A DNA stretch of 64,000 nt from an uncultured Lachnoclostridium sp. (GTDB lineage: Bacteria; Bacillota; Clostridia; Lachnospirales; Lachnospiraceae). Below, one piece after another: positions 39,379-49,462 of the stretch. The stretch covers positions 16,076 to 80,075 of the forward strand of contig CANBKJ010000002.1 of NCBI GenBank assembly GCA_947369165.1, written 5' to 3'. Below the pieces are notes generated by a model that was not told the DNA's origin, searched no databases, and saw only the letters and a program-made list of their open reading frames with translations. The position numbers and the translations under genes are program-made. How positions within the stretch are numbered: position 1 is the first letter of the stretch; the number at the start of each line of letters is the position of its first letter.

Positions 39379-39870
39379 ATGTTACAGTATTTGATTGTTT
39401 TTTTAGTATCTATGGTACCCATCGTTGAATTGAGGGGAGCGATTCCCATTGCAGCGACCTATATGGCGGCGGGATATGATATTTCTATGCCGATATCTTT
39501 TGTCGTAGCAGTGGTGGGAAATATGCTTCCGGTTCCTTTTATCTACCTCTTTGCCAGAAAACTGCTGGAATGGGGGGCGGACAAGCCGGTTATCGGAAAG
39601 TTCTTCACCTTTTGTCTGGAAAAAGGCGAAAAGGGAGGAAAGAAGCTTCAGGAAAAGGCTGGGAAAGGTCTTTTTGTGGCCCTTCTTCTGTTTGTGGGTA
39701 TTCCTCTTCCAGGGACAGGTGCATGGACTGGTACTTTAGCAGCAAGTCTTCTGGATATGGATTTCAAGTCCAGTGCGTTAGCAGCTATGGGTGGAGTGCT
39801 TCTGGCGGGCGTGATTATGTATACGCTCAGTGTGGTGGCAGCAGGAACTTTTACGGCATTATTCCTCTAG
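39379..39870 (+). CDS. Small multidrug export-like membrane protein (COG2426)
   Basis: VPIVELRGAIPIAATYMAAG; IPLPGTGAWTGTLAA. Confidence 0.85.
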   Translation: MLQYLIVFLVSMVPIVELRGAIPIAATYMAAGYDISMPISFVVAVVGNMLPVPFIYLFARKLLEWGADKPVIGKFFTFCLEKGEKGGKKLQEKAGKGLFVALLLFVGIPLPGTGAWTGTLAASLLDMDFKSSALAAMGGVLLAGVIMYTLSVVAAGTFTALFL

Positions 39871-39948
39871 AAAATTAAGTTAATTTTCCATGAAAAAACG
39901 GTCTTATGGAAAAAATAAATAAAAAAATAGAAAAAAGTCAAAAAAGGC

Positions 39949-39977
39949 TTGACAAATTTGTCTTGTCCTAATATAAT
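39949..39977 (+). promoter_or_regulatory. Sigma-A-type promoter for tRNA pair
   Basis: ttgaca-N17-tataat. Confidence 0.8.
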
Positions 39978-40011
39978 AATCAATGGCGCTGCTGATAAGC
40001 GAATGGCGTAT

Positions 40012-40084
40012 GGGATCTTAGCTCAGCTGGGAGAGCATCTGCCTTACAAGCAGAGGGTCACAGGTTCGAGCCCTGTAGGTCCCA
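40012..40084 (+). tRNA. tRNA-Val (anticodon TAC)
   Basis: Acceptor gggatct/aggtccc; anticodon loop cttacaa; T-arm aggttcgagccct. Confidence 0.95.
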
Positions 40085-40137
40085 TTTATTTTCTTATTTT
40101 GTGGCAGCTTAATATAAAGCCATTTTATATGGCATAT

Positions 40138-40211
40138 GGCGGGATAGCTCAGTTGGCAAGAGCACACGGTTCATACCCGTGGTGTCGGGGGTTCAAATCC
40201 CTTTCCCGCTA
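40138..40211 (+). tRNA. tRNA-Met (anticodon CAT)
   Basis: ggcgggatagctcagttgg...cacggttcatacccgtg...ggttcaaatcc...tcccgcta. Confidence 0.92.
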
Positions 40212-40264
40212 CTTGTAAGCCTTGATTATTCAAGGCTTTTTTTGCGCGAAGGCTACAAGCCGTG

Positions 40265-40374
40265 TGTCAGAAAATACCATCTACTTGTTGTGAGCTTGCT
40301 CACATAAAAGTAGATGAGTGTTTTCTGACATAGGGCGCCAGCCCGCGATTCTTCGCTGCGGAGCAGCGAAGAAT
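40265..40374. repeat. Nested intergenic inverted repeats
   Basis: tgtcagaaaatac-catctactt...aagtagatg-agtgttttctgaca (40265-40330) and attcttcgctgc-gga-gcagcgaagaat (40348-40374). Confidence 0.8.
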
Positions 40375-40432
40375 GCACGGCGAGTGAAAGAAGGGCGAAC
40401 GGGGAAGTTCTCAGTAAAAAGGAGGTCATCTT

Positions 40433-40909
40433 ATGCGGATTGGCACAGGATATGATGTACACAGGCTGGTTAAGGGTAGAGGTCTGATACTTGGTGGGGT
40501 AAAGATCGATCATGAATATGGACTGCTTGGTCATTCTGACGCAGATGTATTGGTACATGCCATCATGGATGCTCTTCTGGGAGCAGCGGCTTTGGGAGAC
40601 ATAGGAAAGCATTTTCCCGATACAGAGCAAATCTATCGGGGGATCTCCAGTATCTCCCTGCTGGAGCATGTGGCGGGGCTGCTAAAGGAAAATGGATACT
40701 CCGTAGGGAATATCGATTCTGTCATTATCGCCCAAAGTCCTAAAATGGCACCACATATAGAGAATATGCGAGAAAATATAGCCAGAGCGCTCTCTATAGA
40801 GCTTGGTCAGATCAGTATAAAGGCGACAACAGAAGAAGGGCTCGGGTTCACGGGAGCTGGGGAAGGGATATCTTCTCATGCGGTGTGCATATTAAACAAC
40901 AATGTCTGA
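40433..40909 (+). CDS. ispF: 2-C-methyl-D-erythritol 2,4-cyclodiphosphate synthase
   Basis: [45 protein letters not shown]. Confidence 0.97.
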   Translation: MRIGTGYDVHRLVKGRGLILGGVKIDHEYGLLGHSDADVLVHAIMDALLGAAALGDIGKHFPDTEQIYRGISSISLLEHVAGLLKENGYSVGNIDSVIIAQSPKMAPHIENMRENIARALSIELGQISIKATTEEGLGFTGAGEGISSHAVCILNNNV

Positions 40910-40968
40910 CTTGGTGCCATTGAGCTAGTCAGGCGATGCCATCGATAGAAAGAGAGGGATTCTCTGGA

Positions 40969-41829
40969 ATGAACCATCGGGAACTTTGGAAAGAAATATT
41001 TGGTGATACGGACAAATATATCGATTATTATTTTAAAGAAAAGGCGAAAAAAAGTAAAATTTATTCCATATATGAGAGTGACGAATTGGTGAGTATGGCG
41101 TTTTTTACGCCTTATGAGATGGTCTGCCGGGGGGAGCTCTGCTCCTGTCCCTATATTGTAGGCGTGGCGACCAGGGAAGAAAGCCGTGGCCGGGGACACA
41201 TGAGAACAAATATCGAACAGGGGCTGGGTGAATTTCGGGAGGCTGGAGCCCGACTTGCTTTTCTCAGTCCGGCGGATGAGAAGATTTATCGGCCTCTTGG
41301 GTTTTTGCCAGTATATTACCATGAGCGAATTGAGGTGTATGGGCATAAAAAGAAGTGGTATGAGGTGGTGTCTTTGTCTCAGATGGACAAGGAAAAAATG
41401 AAGGAGATGGAGAAATTTTGCTGTGATCTTTTGACTGCTTCTGACCTGGATCTCTACATGTATCACAGCACAAAATATTTGTCACAGCTTCATAAGGAAA
41501 TGAAGGCTTTGGAAGGTGAAGTGGTTGCCTTATGGGAAGGTGAGAGAATTTGCGGCGTGGCAGCTTACACCCGGGAAGAAGATGTTTATGAGGTGACAGA
41601 AGTGATCTGTGATCCCAAAGATGGCAGAAAGGTCATGGAATCACTATGTGCTTATCTGGATGAAGAGGAGACCAAAAAAGTTACCATTTTGGACGGATAT
41701 TTTCTGGGAGAGGTGTCTGGTGAGGGAATCCAAATTATGCAGTCGAACAAACCGTATATCATGGTAAAGCCGCTGAATATGAAAGAAGAAGTAACCGGAT
41801 TACGTGTATATATAAACGACATTACCTGA
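40969..41829 (+). CDS. GNAT-family N-acetyltransferase
   Basis: VGVATREESRGRGHMRTNIEQGL acetyl-CoA loop; start 40936 also possible. Confidence 0.82.
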   Translation: MNHRELWKEIFGDTDKYIDYYFKEKAKKSKIYSIYESDELVSMAFFTPYEMVCRGELCSCPYIVGVATREESRGRGHMRTNIEQGLGEFREAGARLAFLSPADEKIYRPLGFLPVYYHERIEVYGHKKKWYEVVSLSQMDKEKMKEMEKFCCDLLTASDLDLYMYHSTKYLSQLHKEMKALEGEVVALWEGERICGVAAYTREEDVYEVTEVICDPKDGRKVMESLCAYLDEEETKKVTILDGYFLGEVSGEGIQIMQSNKPYIMVKPLNMKEEVTGLRVYINDIT

Positions 41830-41846
41830 ATGTGAAGGAGAAGAAA

Positions 41847-42605
41847 ATGGAAGATGAGAGCAGATTAGAGGGGCGTCACAGCGTATTAGAGGCATTTCGC
41901 GCGGGAAAGCTGATCGAAAAGCTGTTTGTGCTCAAAGGATGTAAGGACGGTCCGGTGCTGAGCATATTGAGGGAGGCAAAAAAAGCAGGAACCCTGGTAG
42001 ATTTTGTTCCGAAAGAGCGCCTGGACCATATGAGTGAAACCGGGAAGCATCAAGGGGTGGTGGCCGTTCTGTCGGCATTTCATTACAGTACTGTAGAAGA
42101 TATGTTTGAGCTGGCAGAGCAGAGAGGAGAGGAGCCTTTTATTTTTCTGCTGGATGGTATTGAGGATCCCCATAACCTGGGAGCTATTATCCGTACCGCC
42201 AACCTGGCAGGGGCACATGGAGTGATTATCCCGAAGCGCCGGGCGGTGGGACTGACTGCCACGGTGGTGAAAGCATCTGCCGGAGCGATCCATTATACCC
42301 CGGTGGCAAAGGTGACAAATCTTTCTGCCGAGATGGAGCAGCTCAAGGAAAAGGGAATGTGGTTTGTGTGCGCGGATATGGAAGGAGAGATCATGTACCA
42401 CCAGAATCTGAAAGGCTCTATTGGCCTGGTGATTGGGAATGAAGGTTCTGGGGTGTCGAGGCTGGTGAATGAGCACTGCGATTTTAAGTCAGCGATCCCC
42501 ATGTCAGGAGATATCGATTCCCTGAATGCCTCTGTGGCGGCAGGAGTTCTTGCATTTGAGATTTTAAGACAAAGGAAATATGCAAATATAACGAATATTA
42601 AGTAA
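41847..42605 (+). CDS. rlmB: 23S rRNA 2'-O-methyltransferase RlmB (TrmH/SpoU family)
   Basis: LDGIEDPHNLGAIIRTANLAGAHGVIIP; LVIGNEGSGVSRLV; SLNASVAAGVLAFEI. Confidence 0.93.
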   Translation: MEDESRLEGRHSVLEAFRAGKLIEKLFVLKGCKDGPVLSILREAKKAGTLVDFVPKERLDHMSETGKHQGVVAVLSAFHYSTVEDMFELAEQRGEEPFIFLLDGIEDPHNLGAIIRTANLAGAHGVIIPKRRAVGLTATVVKASAGAIHYTPVAKVTNLSAEMEQLKEKGMWFVCADMEGEIMYHQNLKGSIGLVIGNEGSGVSRLVNEHCDFKSAIPMSGDIDSLNASVAAGVLAFEILRQRKYANITNIK

Positions 42606-42649
42606 TTAACTTAATGTCTGTTGTATTTACTGAGGGGAAAGGGAAATGT

Positions 42650-43264
42650 ATGGCAGAGCGGTATGATGATTTGACTGATGAGGAAATCATATTTCAAATC
42701 CGGCAGGGGGACAATTCTGGTGTAGATTATCTCATGGAAAAATATAAAAATCTGGTGCGCAAAAAGGCAAGGGCGCTTTACTTGATCGGTGGCGACAGTG
42801 ACGATCTGATCCAGGAGGGGATGATCGGGCTGTTTAAGGCGATTCGTGATTATCAGCGGGAAAAAGAAAATTCTTTTTATGGATTTGCTAATCTATGTGT
42901 CGAGCGGCAGCTGTATAATGCAGTAAAGGGAGCAAACCGGCTCAAGAACTCGCCCCTGAATTCCTATGTTTCTCTGGATGTCCCGGTGGGAGGTGCCGGA
43001 ACCGAGGAGACAGGACAAACTCTGGGGGAAACTTTGGAGAAAAATGGAATATCCAATCCTGAAGATATTATGATCGACAGGGAAAGGGTGGGCAAGATCG
43101 AGGCATACATTCAGAACCAACTGAGCCAGTTCGAGCAAAATGTGGTAAATTTATACATTGAGGGCATGAATTATCAGCAGATTGCAGAGCGTTTGGGACG
43201 TACACCAAAGTCGATCGATAATGCTCTTCAGCGCATTAAGAAAAAATTAGGTGAATTGTGTTGA
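42650..43264 (+). CDS. sigH: RNA polymerase sigma-H factor (SigH)
   Basis: YDDLTDEEIIFQIRQGDNSGVDYLMEKYKNLVRKKARALYLIGGDSDDLIQEGMIGLFKAIRDY. Confidence 0.9.
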   Translation: MAERYDDLTDEEIIFQIRQGDNSGVDYLMEKYKNLVRKKARALYLIGGDSDDLIQEGMIGLFKAIRDYQREKENSFYGFANLCVERQLYNAVKGANRLKNSPLNSYVSLDVPVGGAGTEETGQTLGETLEKNGISNPEDIMIDRERVGKIEAYIQNQLSQFEQNVVNLYIEGMNYQQIAERLGRTPKSIDNALQRIKKKLGELC

Positions 43265-43271
43265 TTACCTG

Positions 43272-43300
43272 TTGACATAATCATATTACTCTGCTACAAT
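43272..43300 (+). promoter_or_regulatory. Sigma-A-type promoter for tRNA-Thr
   Basis: ttgaca-N17-tacaat. Confidence 0.8.
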
Positions 43301-43326
43301 AATGCGTGGGTTAAAAATTAATCTAA

Positions 43327-43399
43327 GCTGGCGTGGCACAGTCGGTAGCGCACTTCATTGGTAGTGAAGAGGTCACGGGTTCGATTCCCGTCGCTAGCT
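43327..43399 (+). tRNA. tRNA-Thr (anticodon GGT)
   Basis: Acceptor gctggcg/cgctagc; anticodon arm cttca-ttggtag-tgaag; cgggttcgattcccg. Confidence 0.93.
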
Positions 43400-43426
43400 T
43401 TATAAAATTATAAGTTGTGAAAGATA

Positions 43427-43469
43427 GGAAAAGAGGAGACGTGAGTTAGCTCATGGGATTCTCTTTTTT
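43427..43469 (+). terminator. Rho-independent terminator after tRNA-Thr
   Basis: aaaagaggagacgtgagttagctcatgggattctctttttt. Confidence 0.65.
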
Positions 43470-43572
43470 CAATTTACAGGACATAAACCTTAGGTATCAA
43501 TTGGGGGTAATCTGCCTTTTGCTCCCAATATAACAAGGATAGAACATCGCGGAGAGCACGTAGGAGGGAGTT

Positions 43573-45708
43573 ATGGACGCTTCAAGAAGCAGAGGGGAGA
43601 TTATCGCCTCCCACACCTTTACTTATTTTAATTTTCTGAATCTTGTACTTGCGGGTTTGATCCTCTTTTCAGGCCAGTATAAAAATATGCTGTTTATGGG
43701 GATCGTCATTACCAATGCCCTGATTGGAATCATCCAGGAAATAAAAGTAAAGAAACTGGTGGATGCGCTGTCTGTAGTAACTGCCACAAAGGCTAAACTT
43801 GTGCTGGGGGAGGAGATTCGTGAAGTTCCGATTGAAAGCCTGAAGAAAGGAGACACGATCCAGATATCTATAGGCGACCAGATCCCGGTGGATTGTGTGA
43901 CCAGAGAATCTCAGGGATTAGAGGTAAATGAGTCCCTTCTCACCGGTGAATCACTGGCAGTTTTGAAAAAAGGCGGCGATATACTATATTCAGGAAGTAC
44001 AGCAGTGGCAGGTACGGCGGCGGCAGAAGTGATTCATGTAGGTGAAGATAATTATGCGACTCAGCTTGTAAAAAAAGCAAAGACAAAAAGGCGGGCTACT
44101 TCTGAGATGCAGATCGCCATCAAAAAGATTATAAAATATGTTGGCTACGCCATCGTGCCCATCGGAACGGTATTGTTTGTTATCCAGCGGCAGGTGGCAG
44201 GAAATGATATATCCGATTCCCTGGTGAACACTGTGGCAGGAGTACTTGGAATGATTCCGGAGGGCCTGGTACTTCTGACCAGTATATCTTTCATTCTTGG
44301 TGTGGGAAGGCTGGCGAAGAAGAATGCCCTGGTTCAGGAGATGGAGGCCATCGAGGCGCTGGCAAGAGTGGATGTGCTCTGCCTTGATAAGACAGGTACG
44401 ATCACCACCGGAGAACTCCTGGTAGAAAAGGTGCTACCAGGAGAAGGCGCAGAAGAAAAGGAAGTGTATTCTGCCATGGAAAGTCTCTCCTACGCTTTTG
44501 AGGAGACCAACAGCACCACAGAGGCACTGAGGAATCATTTTAAAAATACGGGGAGACTGGAAGTCATAGATAAGATTCCATTTAGTTCAGAAAGAAAGTA
44601 TATGGGAATCACGGTGAGGTGCGCAGAGGGAAAAAGAAAGTATTTTCTTGGGGCGCCAGAATATCTCACAGAGGAAAGACAGTCGCTGGAACAGGCGGAG
44701 CAGTTCGCTTCAGAGGGGATGCGGGTTCTGCTGCTGGCAGATGAAAAAAGACAACCCCTTGCACTTATCGTCCTGGCAGATGTAATAAAAGGGGACGCCC
44801 CGGAGACATTTCATTTTTTCCGGGAGAAAGGTGTGAATATCAAAATTTTGTCGGGTGATAATCCATTGACGGTATCTGTTGTGGCGAAGCGGGCAGGGCT
44901 TGACGGGGCAGAAAGATATGTGGATGCAAGGGAACTGCCGGAACAACCGGAGCAGCTTCGGAAAGAAATCAATAAGTATCAGGTGTTTGGCAGAGTATCT
45001 CCGGAGAAAAAACAATGTATCGTAAAAGCTCTTGAGGCAGAAGGAAATGTGACAGGAATGGTGGGAGACGGCGTCAATGATGTTCTGGCGCTGAAGGATG
45101 CGGATTGCGGGATCGCCATGGCCTCCGGCAGCGATGCGGCAAAGCAGAGCGCTCATATCGTACTTCTGGATTCGGATTTTTCCTCTATGAAAGAAATCGT
45201 AAATGAAGGAAGGACGATCATATCCAATATAGAAAGAGTTAGTGCATTATATTTGACCAAGACATTATATTCTATTTTATTATGTGTGTTTTTTATTATT
45301 ATCGGAAAAACGTATCCCTTCATACCGATCCAGCTCAGTCTGATCGGCGCGACATCCATCGGCATTCCCAGTTTTGTGCTGGCACTGGAGCGCCATGAGG
45401 ATACGATTCCCAGAGGTTTTTTGAAAAATGTCCTGCGAATATCACTGCCGGCAGCAGTTACTTTGACCGGAGGCCTGGTGGTTATCGCATTTTTCAGCCA
45501 TCTATTTCATATGGGCGAGGTGGCAGTCTCCACATGCAATCTATTGGCTGGCGGTTTTGTGAGTTTCGCTGTGCTCCTGGTGGTCTGCATGCCGATGAGC
45601 AGAATGCGCTTTGGTCTCTGTGTGACGGTGATCGGCTTATTTTGTGGGGCTGTGCTCCTGTTTCCGCATTTTTTCAATGTCATATCCATCTTTGAATTAT
45701 TGTTCTGA
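43573..45708 (+). CDS. P-type cation-transporting ATPase
   Basis: LLTGES, CLDKTGTITTGEL, GMVGDGVNDVLALKDADCGIAMASGSDAAKQ. Confidence 0.93.
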   Translation: MDASRSRGEIIASHTFTYFNFLNLVLAGLILFSGQYKNMLFMGIVITNALIGIIQEIKVKKLVDALSVVTATKAKLVLGEEIREVPIESLKKGDTIQISIGDQIPVDCVTRESQGLEVNESLLTGESLAVLKKGGDILYSGSTAVAGTAAAEVIHVGEDNYATQLVKKAKTKRRATSEMQIAIKKIIKYVGYAIVPIGTVLFVIQRQVAGNDISDSLVNTVAGVLGMIPEGLVLLTSISFILGVGRLAKKNALVQEMEAIEALARVDVLCLDKTGTITTGELLVEKVLPGEGAEEKEVYSAMESLSYAFEETNSTTEALRNHFKNTGRLEVIDKIPFSSERKYMGITVRCAEGKRKYFLGAPEYLTEERQSLEQAEQFASEGMRVLLLADEKRQPLALIVLADVIKGDAPETFHFFREKGVNIKILSGDNPLTVSVVAKRAGLDGAERYVDARELPEQPEQLRKEINKYQVFGRVSPEKKQCIVKALEAEGNVTGMVGDGVNDVLALKDADCGIAMASGSDAAKQSAHIVLLDSDFSSMKEIVNEGRTIISNIERVSALYLTKTLYSILLCVFFIIIGKTYPFIPIQLSLIGATSIGIPSFVLALERHEDTIPRGFLKNVLRISLPAAVTLTGGLVVIAFFSHLFHMGEVAVSTCNLLAGGFVSFAVLLVVCMPMSRMRFGLCVTVIGLFCGAVLLFPHFFNVISIFELLF

Positions 45709-45712
45709 AGGA

Positions 45713-46144
45713 TTATTGAGAGTCGTCTGCAAGACCAAGCCGGATCAGTTCCAGCAGACGTTCCATTTCACCGTTCAGATACAGGTATCCTATTAGCGCC
45801 TCAAAACCGGTGGCAGTACGGTAGTCGTGGATATCAGCGTTTTTAGCTACAGAATGAGACTTGGCATTGCGTCCTCTCTTAAAGATGGAAATTTCTTGTT
45901 CTGTCAAAGCACCCATGATCCGGGACATAAGTTCAGCCTGTGCTTTCGCATTGACGAGATCGCTTGACTGCCGGTGCAGGGATTTTACGGTGCCAGATTT
46001 TTTCTCAACAATAATTGTCCGGATTATGATTTCAAAGACGGCATCTCCCAGATAGGCGAGGGTAAGGGGGGGATAGCTGTTGATCTCTTTCTGGCTGATG
46101 TGAAAGAAGTCGTGAATGTCATCGAGAAAATGATTTGTGTTCAT
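45713..46144 (-). CDS. mrnC: Mini-ribonuclease III
   Basis: LAYLGDAVFEIIIRTIIV...KRGRNAKSHSVAKNADIHDYRTATGFEALIGYLYL. Confidence 0.92.
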   Translation of the reverse strand: MNTNHFLDDIHDFFHISQKEINSYPPLTLAYLGDAVFEIIIRTIIVEKKSGTVKSLHRQSSDLVNAKAQAELMSRIMGALTEQEISIFKRGRNAKSHSVAKNADIHDYRTATGFEALIGYLYLNGEMERLLELIRLGLADDSQ

Positions 46145-46428
46145 GTTAAATAGTTCTCCTTATTTTTCAAATAGTATCTATATCCGCCATAGGAATGACA
46201 AAATGTTTCTATATATTGTATCTTGAAACAACCAGAGAAGTCAATTCTAAAAAGAAACAAAATGTGAATAAATTGTAAATAATGTAAAAACAAGGGGGGA
46301 TGTGAGAGGGGGCTAAAATGAAAAATAGCCTTGCATATTGGACAGAGTGGTGATATAATGATGATAATTTCATTGCGGAAGAAATGGAGTTTTTCCGCAG
46401 TAAGAAAAACAATTTAGGAGGTATTTCG

Positions 46429-49356
46429 ATGAGACAAATCGGTACACAGTCACACAAGTGTTTCAGAAGGATTGTCACATTTTTACTGGCGATTGCCATG
46501 GTGTTGACATCTTTGGCTGTTTCATCCGTTGACTCTCAGGCAGCGACTAAGAAGGTTAAAAAAGTTTCTATCGGAGTCAAAGTGGGCGGTTCTGGCATAC
46601 TTGTATTGAAAAAAGGACAGAAGAAAAAGTTAAATGTTTCTGTGACCCCTAAAAAGGCGAGCAAAAAGGTATCTTACAAGTCAAGTAAAAAATCCGTTGT
46701 AAGTGTCAGCTCAAAGGGTGTTGTCAAAGCTCGCAAGAGCAAAGGTTCTGCGAAGATCACAGTGACATCCAAGCAGAATAAAAAGAAAAAAGCAACGATC
46801 AAGGTTAAGATTGGTACACCGGTAAAGAAAGTATCTATCGATTCCAAAGCTGTTTGCTCATGGAGCAGTGCGAACTGGGTACTTAAAACAGTAAACGGAC
46901 AGATGCAGAAGGTGTATCCAAAATATAAAGAGACGTTGAAGGTGTCAAAGGGTACATACACGGTCATGAGAGGAAGGGAACTGACTCTTAAGAGTTCAGT
47001 TTCTCCGAAAAAGGCGACCCATAAAAAATTGTACTGGAAATCCAGTAAATCCAGCGTAGCTTTCATTCCGGAGGCGTACAGGGCTGGTACCAGCACAAAG
47101 ATTACCCCCAAAAAAGAGGGAACAGCTAAGATTACAGCAACAGCCATGGACGGAAGCGGCAAGAAGGCAAGTGTGAAGCTGAAAGTTGTTAAATTCATTA
47201 CGGACAAGACAGCAGCACCAACAGCGCCTCCAGATACCAGGAAGTATACGATGGTCGAGGATTTTGAGAGTTATCCAGTGGGAACAACCTGGACGAAATA
47301 CACATCTGCCGGAAAGAATTCCGGACATATGACAGTGGTACAGGATCCGGAGAATCCGGAAAATAAATGTCTGGAGATCAGGATGGATGGACCGGATAAA
47401 GCATTTGACTTTGCGCCGATATTCAGTGTAGATACTGCCAACCTGAAAGATTCTGAAGGAGTTTCCGCAGCAGGAAAGACGCTGGGCAATTATACCACGA
47501 TCCGTGCAGACTGGCGTGTAGTTGGAAATGCACCGGATATTAAGTATAAAGAGATCCGCTGTTATTTTGACCAGTATGGGGCGATCAAGACAACAGATTT
47601 CTTCTCTACTACAAATAATGAGACGGATTCAGCACACGTGGCAGGTCATCCGGAATACCGTTTTGGAAAGAATATTTCCATGGCAACGGGAAGTGATAAA
47701 GAAGTAGGAATAACTCTTCACAACGATAAAGCTTCGAAGGAAGTACATAAGTATCTTCCGACATACCACGATAACGTATGGAAGATGGAGCAGCCGAATA
47801 CCCACTTCATTGAGAATTCCTGTACAAAAGGATTTAAGATGAACGAGGCGCAGGCAAAAGTTGGCTTTGCTACCAGAAACCTGATCTTCAATACATCACG
47901 TATTAAAGAGGCAGACGATACCTTGTTGAATCAGACTAAGTTTGATGTGGTTATGGGCAGTACCTATGAGGGAGATACGCTGTATGCTTCCACAGGTGTA
48001 AGCCTTGTATATTACATGGACAATGTAGCACTTGTATCAGACGATGTTCCGATCACTGGATTTGATCTTGCTTTGAGCGAGGGCGGCGATGTTGTTTATC
48101 CGGGCGGATCTACGAATGTTAATGTGAAGTTTACTCCAGAGGATACGACACAGAAAGACCTTACCTGGACATCGAACAATGCACAGGTGACAGTAAGCAG
48201 TGAAGGAAAAGTAACAGTACCTGAGAACTTTGACTACGCAGGTGCGGAGACCGTTGAGGTCGTGGTTACTGCTACATCTAAGGTAAACCCAGCTCTGACA
48301 AAGAGTGTGACCATTAAGGTCTGCAAGCTGGTACTTCCTACTGTGCCATATTATGTGGATTTAGATGCATGGTATGATCCAGAGCTTTCTGGAGATCTGA
48401 AACCAGAGAAGACCACTGACAGCGAAGGTACTGAGTGCTGGAAGTTTACATTTACAGATAAGAACCAGAGAATTTATTTCAAATTGCCGGAAGAAGTGAA
48501 TCTGTCGGCATATCAGAAGGCAGAGCTGAAAGGATTTTCGACTTTCCAGACCACTCTGGACTTCTATGACAAGAATCTGCCAGAACAGCAGAAAGTAACG
48601 GATGCTGAGTGGTGGAAGAATGCAGCGATAGCGACCCAGCCATTCTATGATGGTTCATCACCGGATCGAAATGATAAAGGTGAATTTGTTACTAGCGGTA
48701 TTGAGACTTTCTCAGAACTGTTGAGTACTTTGAAATCCACCGAGGCGACAGCAGGTAATTTCAATGCAGTCAAATATATTGCCATCGGAAATGCCTGCAA
48801 CGATAATGGTCCAGGAGAGTTCTTTGTTTACTCTCTCAGACTGACACCAAAACCACAGGGTGATCTGCCGAAACTTCCTGTTGCAGATATGCCGGATGGA
48901 AAGTTTGCAGAGTCCATGGAAGGTGAAAGTGTTTCTCTTCTGGGAGCCACAAATTCGACAGTAGCTGAGGGCGATGCAAAAGACGGTACACATTATCTGA
49001 AAGTAGCCGAGGGAGATAAACCATCAATCCTGATCGACAACCGTGCCGGTGAAGAAGAGAAGCAGTATATGGTAAGTGCATGGGTAAGAGCCGAGGATGC
49101 AAATTCCGGTACTGTGACTGTACTCAGTCCGAAAACCTATATGAAGGCAGAGTACGAGAATTACGAAGATTATGATAAGGTTGAAAAGTTGATTTGGAAC
49201 CAGGCAACAAAACAGGATTTGTCAGGAAACAGTGAATGGGTTCAGATCAGAGCAAGAATCCGGGTTAGTGCAGGAAAGATATCAGAAGTAGGATTTGGTC
49301 CTGAAGATGATACGGCATCCTTTGCATTCCAGCTGGATAATATTACGATAGAGTGA
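46429..49356 (+). CDS. Secreted Ig-like/carbohydrate-binding-like surface protein
   Basis: Signal peptide, Lys-rich Ig-like repeats, VEDFESYPVGTTW jelly-roll-like module, Big_2-like segment; no recognised catalytic motif. Confidence 0.8.
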   Translation: MRQIGTQSHKCFRRIVTFLLAIAMVLTSLAVSSVDSQAATKKVKKVSIGVKVGGSGILVLKKGQKKKLNVSVTPKKASKKVSYKSSKKSVVSVSSKGVVKARKSKGSAKITVTSKQNKKKKATIKVKIGTPVKKVSIDSKAVCSWSSANWVLKTVNGQMQKVYPKYKETLKVSKGTYTVMRGRELTLKSSVSPKKATHKKLYWKSSKSSVAFIPEAYRAGTSTKITPKKEGTAKITATAMDGSGKKASVKLKVVKFITDKTAAPTAPPDTRKYTMVEDFESYPVGTTWTKYTSAGKNSGHMTVVQDPENPENKCLEIRMDGPDKAFDFAPIFSVDTANLKDSEGVSAAGKTLGNYTTIRADWRVVGNAPDIKYKEIRCYFDQYGAIKTTDFFSTTNNETDSAHVAGHPEYRFGKNISMATGSDKEVGITLHNDKASKEVHKYLPTYHDNVWKMEQPNTHFIENSCTKGFKMNEAQAKVGFATRNLIFNTSRIKEADDTLLNQTKFDVVMGSTYEGDTLYASTGVSLVYYMDNVALVSDDVPITGFDLALSEGGDVVYPGGSTNVNVKFTPEDTTQKDLTWTSNNAQVTVSSEGKVTVPENFDYAGAETVEVVVTATSKVNPALTKSVTIKVCKLVLPTVPYYVDLDAWYDPELSGDLKPEKTTDSEGTECWKFTFTDKNQRIYFKLPEEVNLSAYQKAELKGFSTFQTTLDFYDKNLPEQQKVTDAEWWKNAAIATQPFYDGSSPDRNDKGEFVTSGIETFSELLSTLKSTEATAGNFNAVKYIAIGNACNDNGPGEFFVYSLRLTPKPQGDLPKLPVADMPDGKFAESMEGESVSLLGATNSTVAEGDAKDGTHYLKVAEGDKPSILIDNRAGEEEKQYMVSAWVRAEDANSGTVTVLSPKTYMKAEYENYEDYDKVEKLIWNQATKQDLSGNSEWVQIRARIRVSAGKISEVGFGPEDDTASFAFQLDNITIE

Positions 49357-49462
49357 AAATAATCACTTATTAAATAACCATGTATTAAGCGGGGGCCTTC
49401 CCCCGGGAAGGCCACTGTTTAAGGAATTTTATAAATTCTATAAAAATTAGGAGGTAAGAGTT

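Noticed and set aside
39949-40218. 89-aa ORF spanning two tRNAs
   Set aside because: It is the translation of tRNA-Val and tRNA-Met genes (AQLGEHLPYKQRVTGSSPVG pattern).
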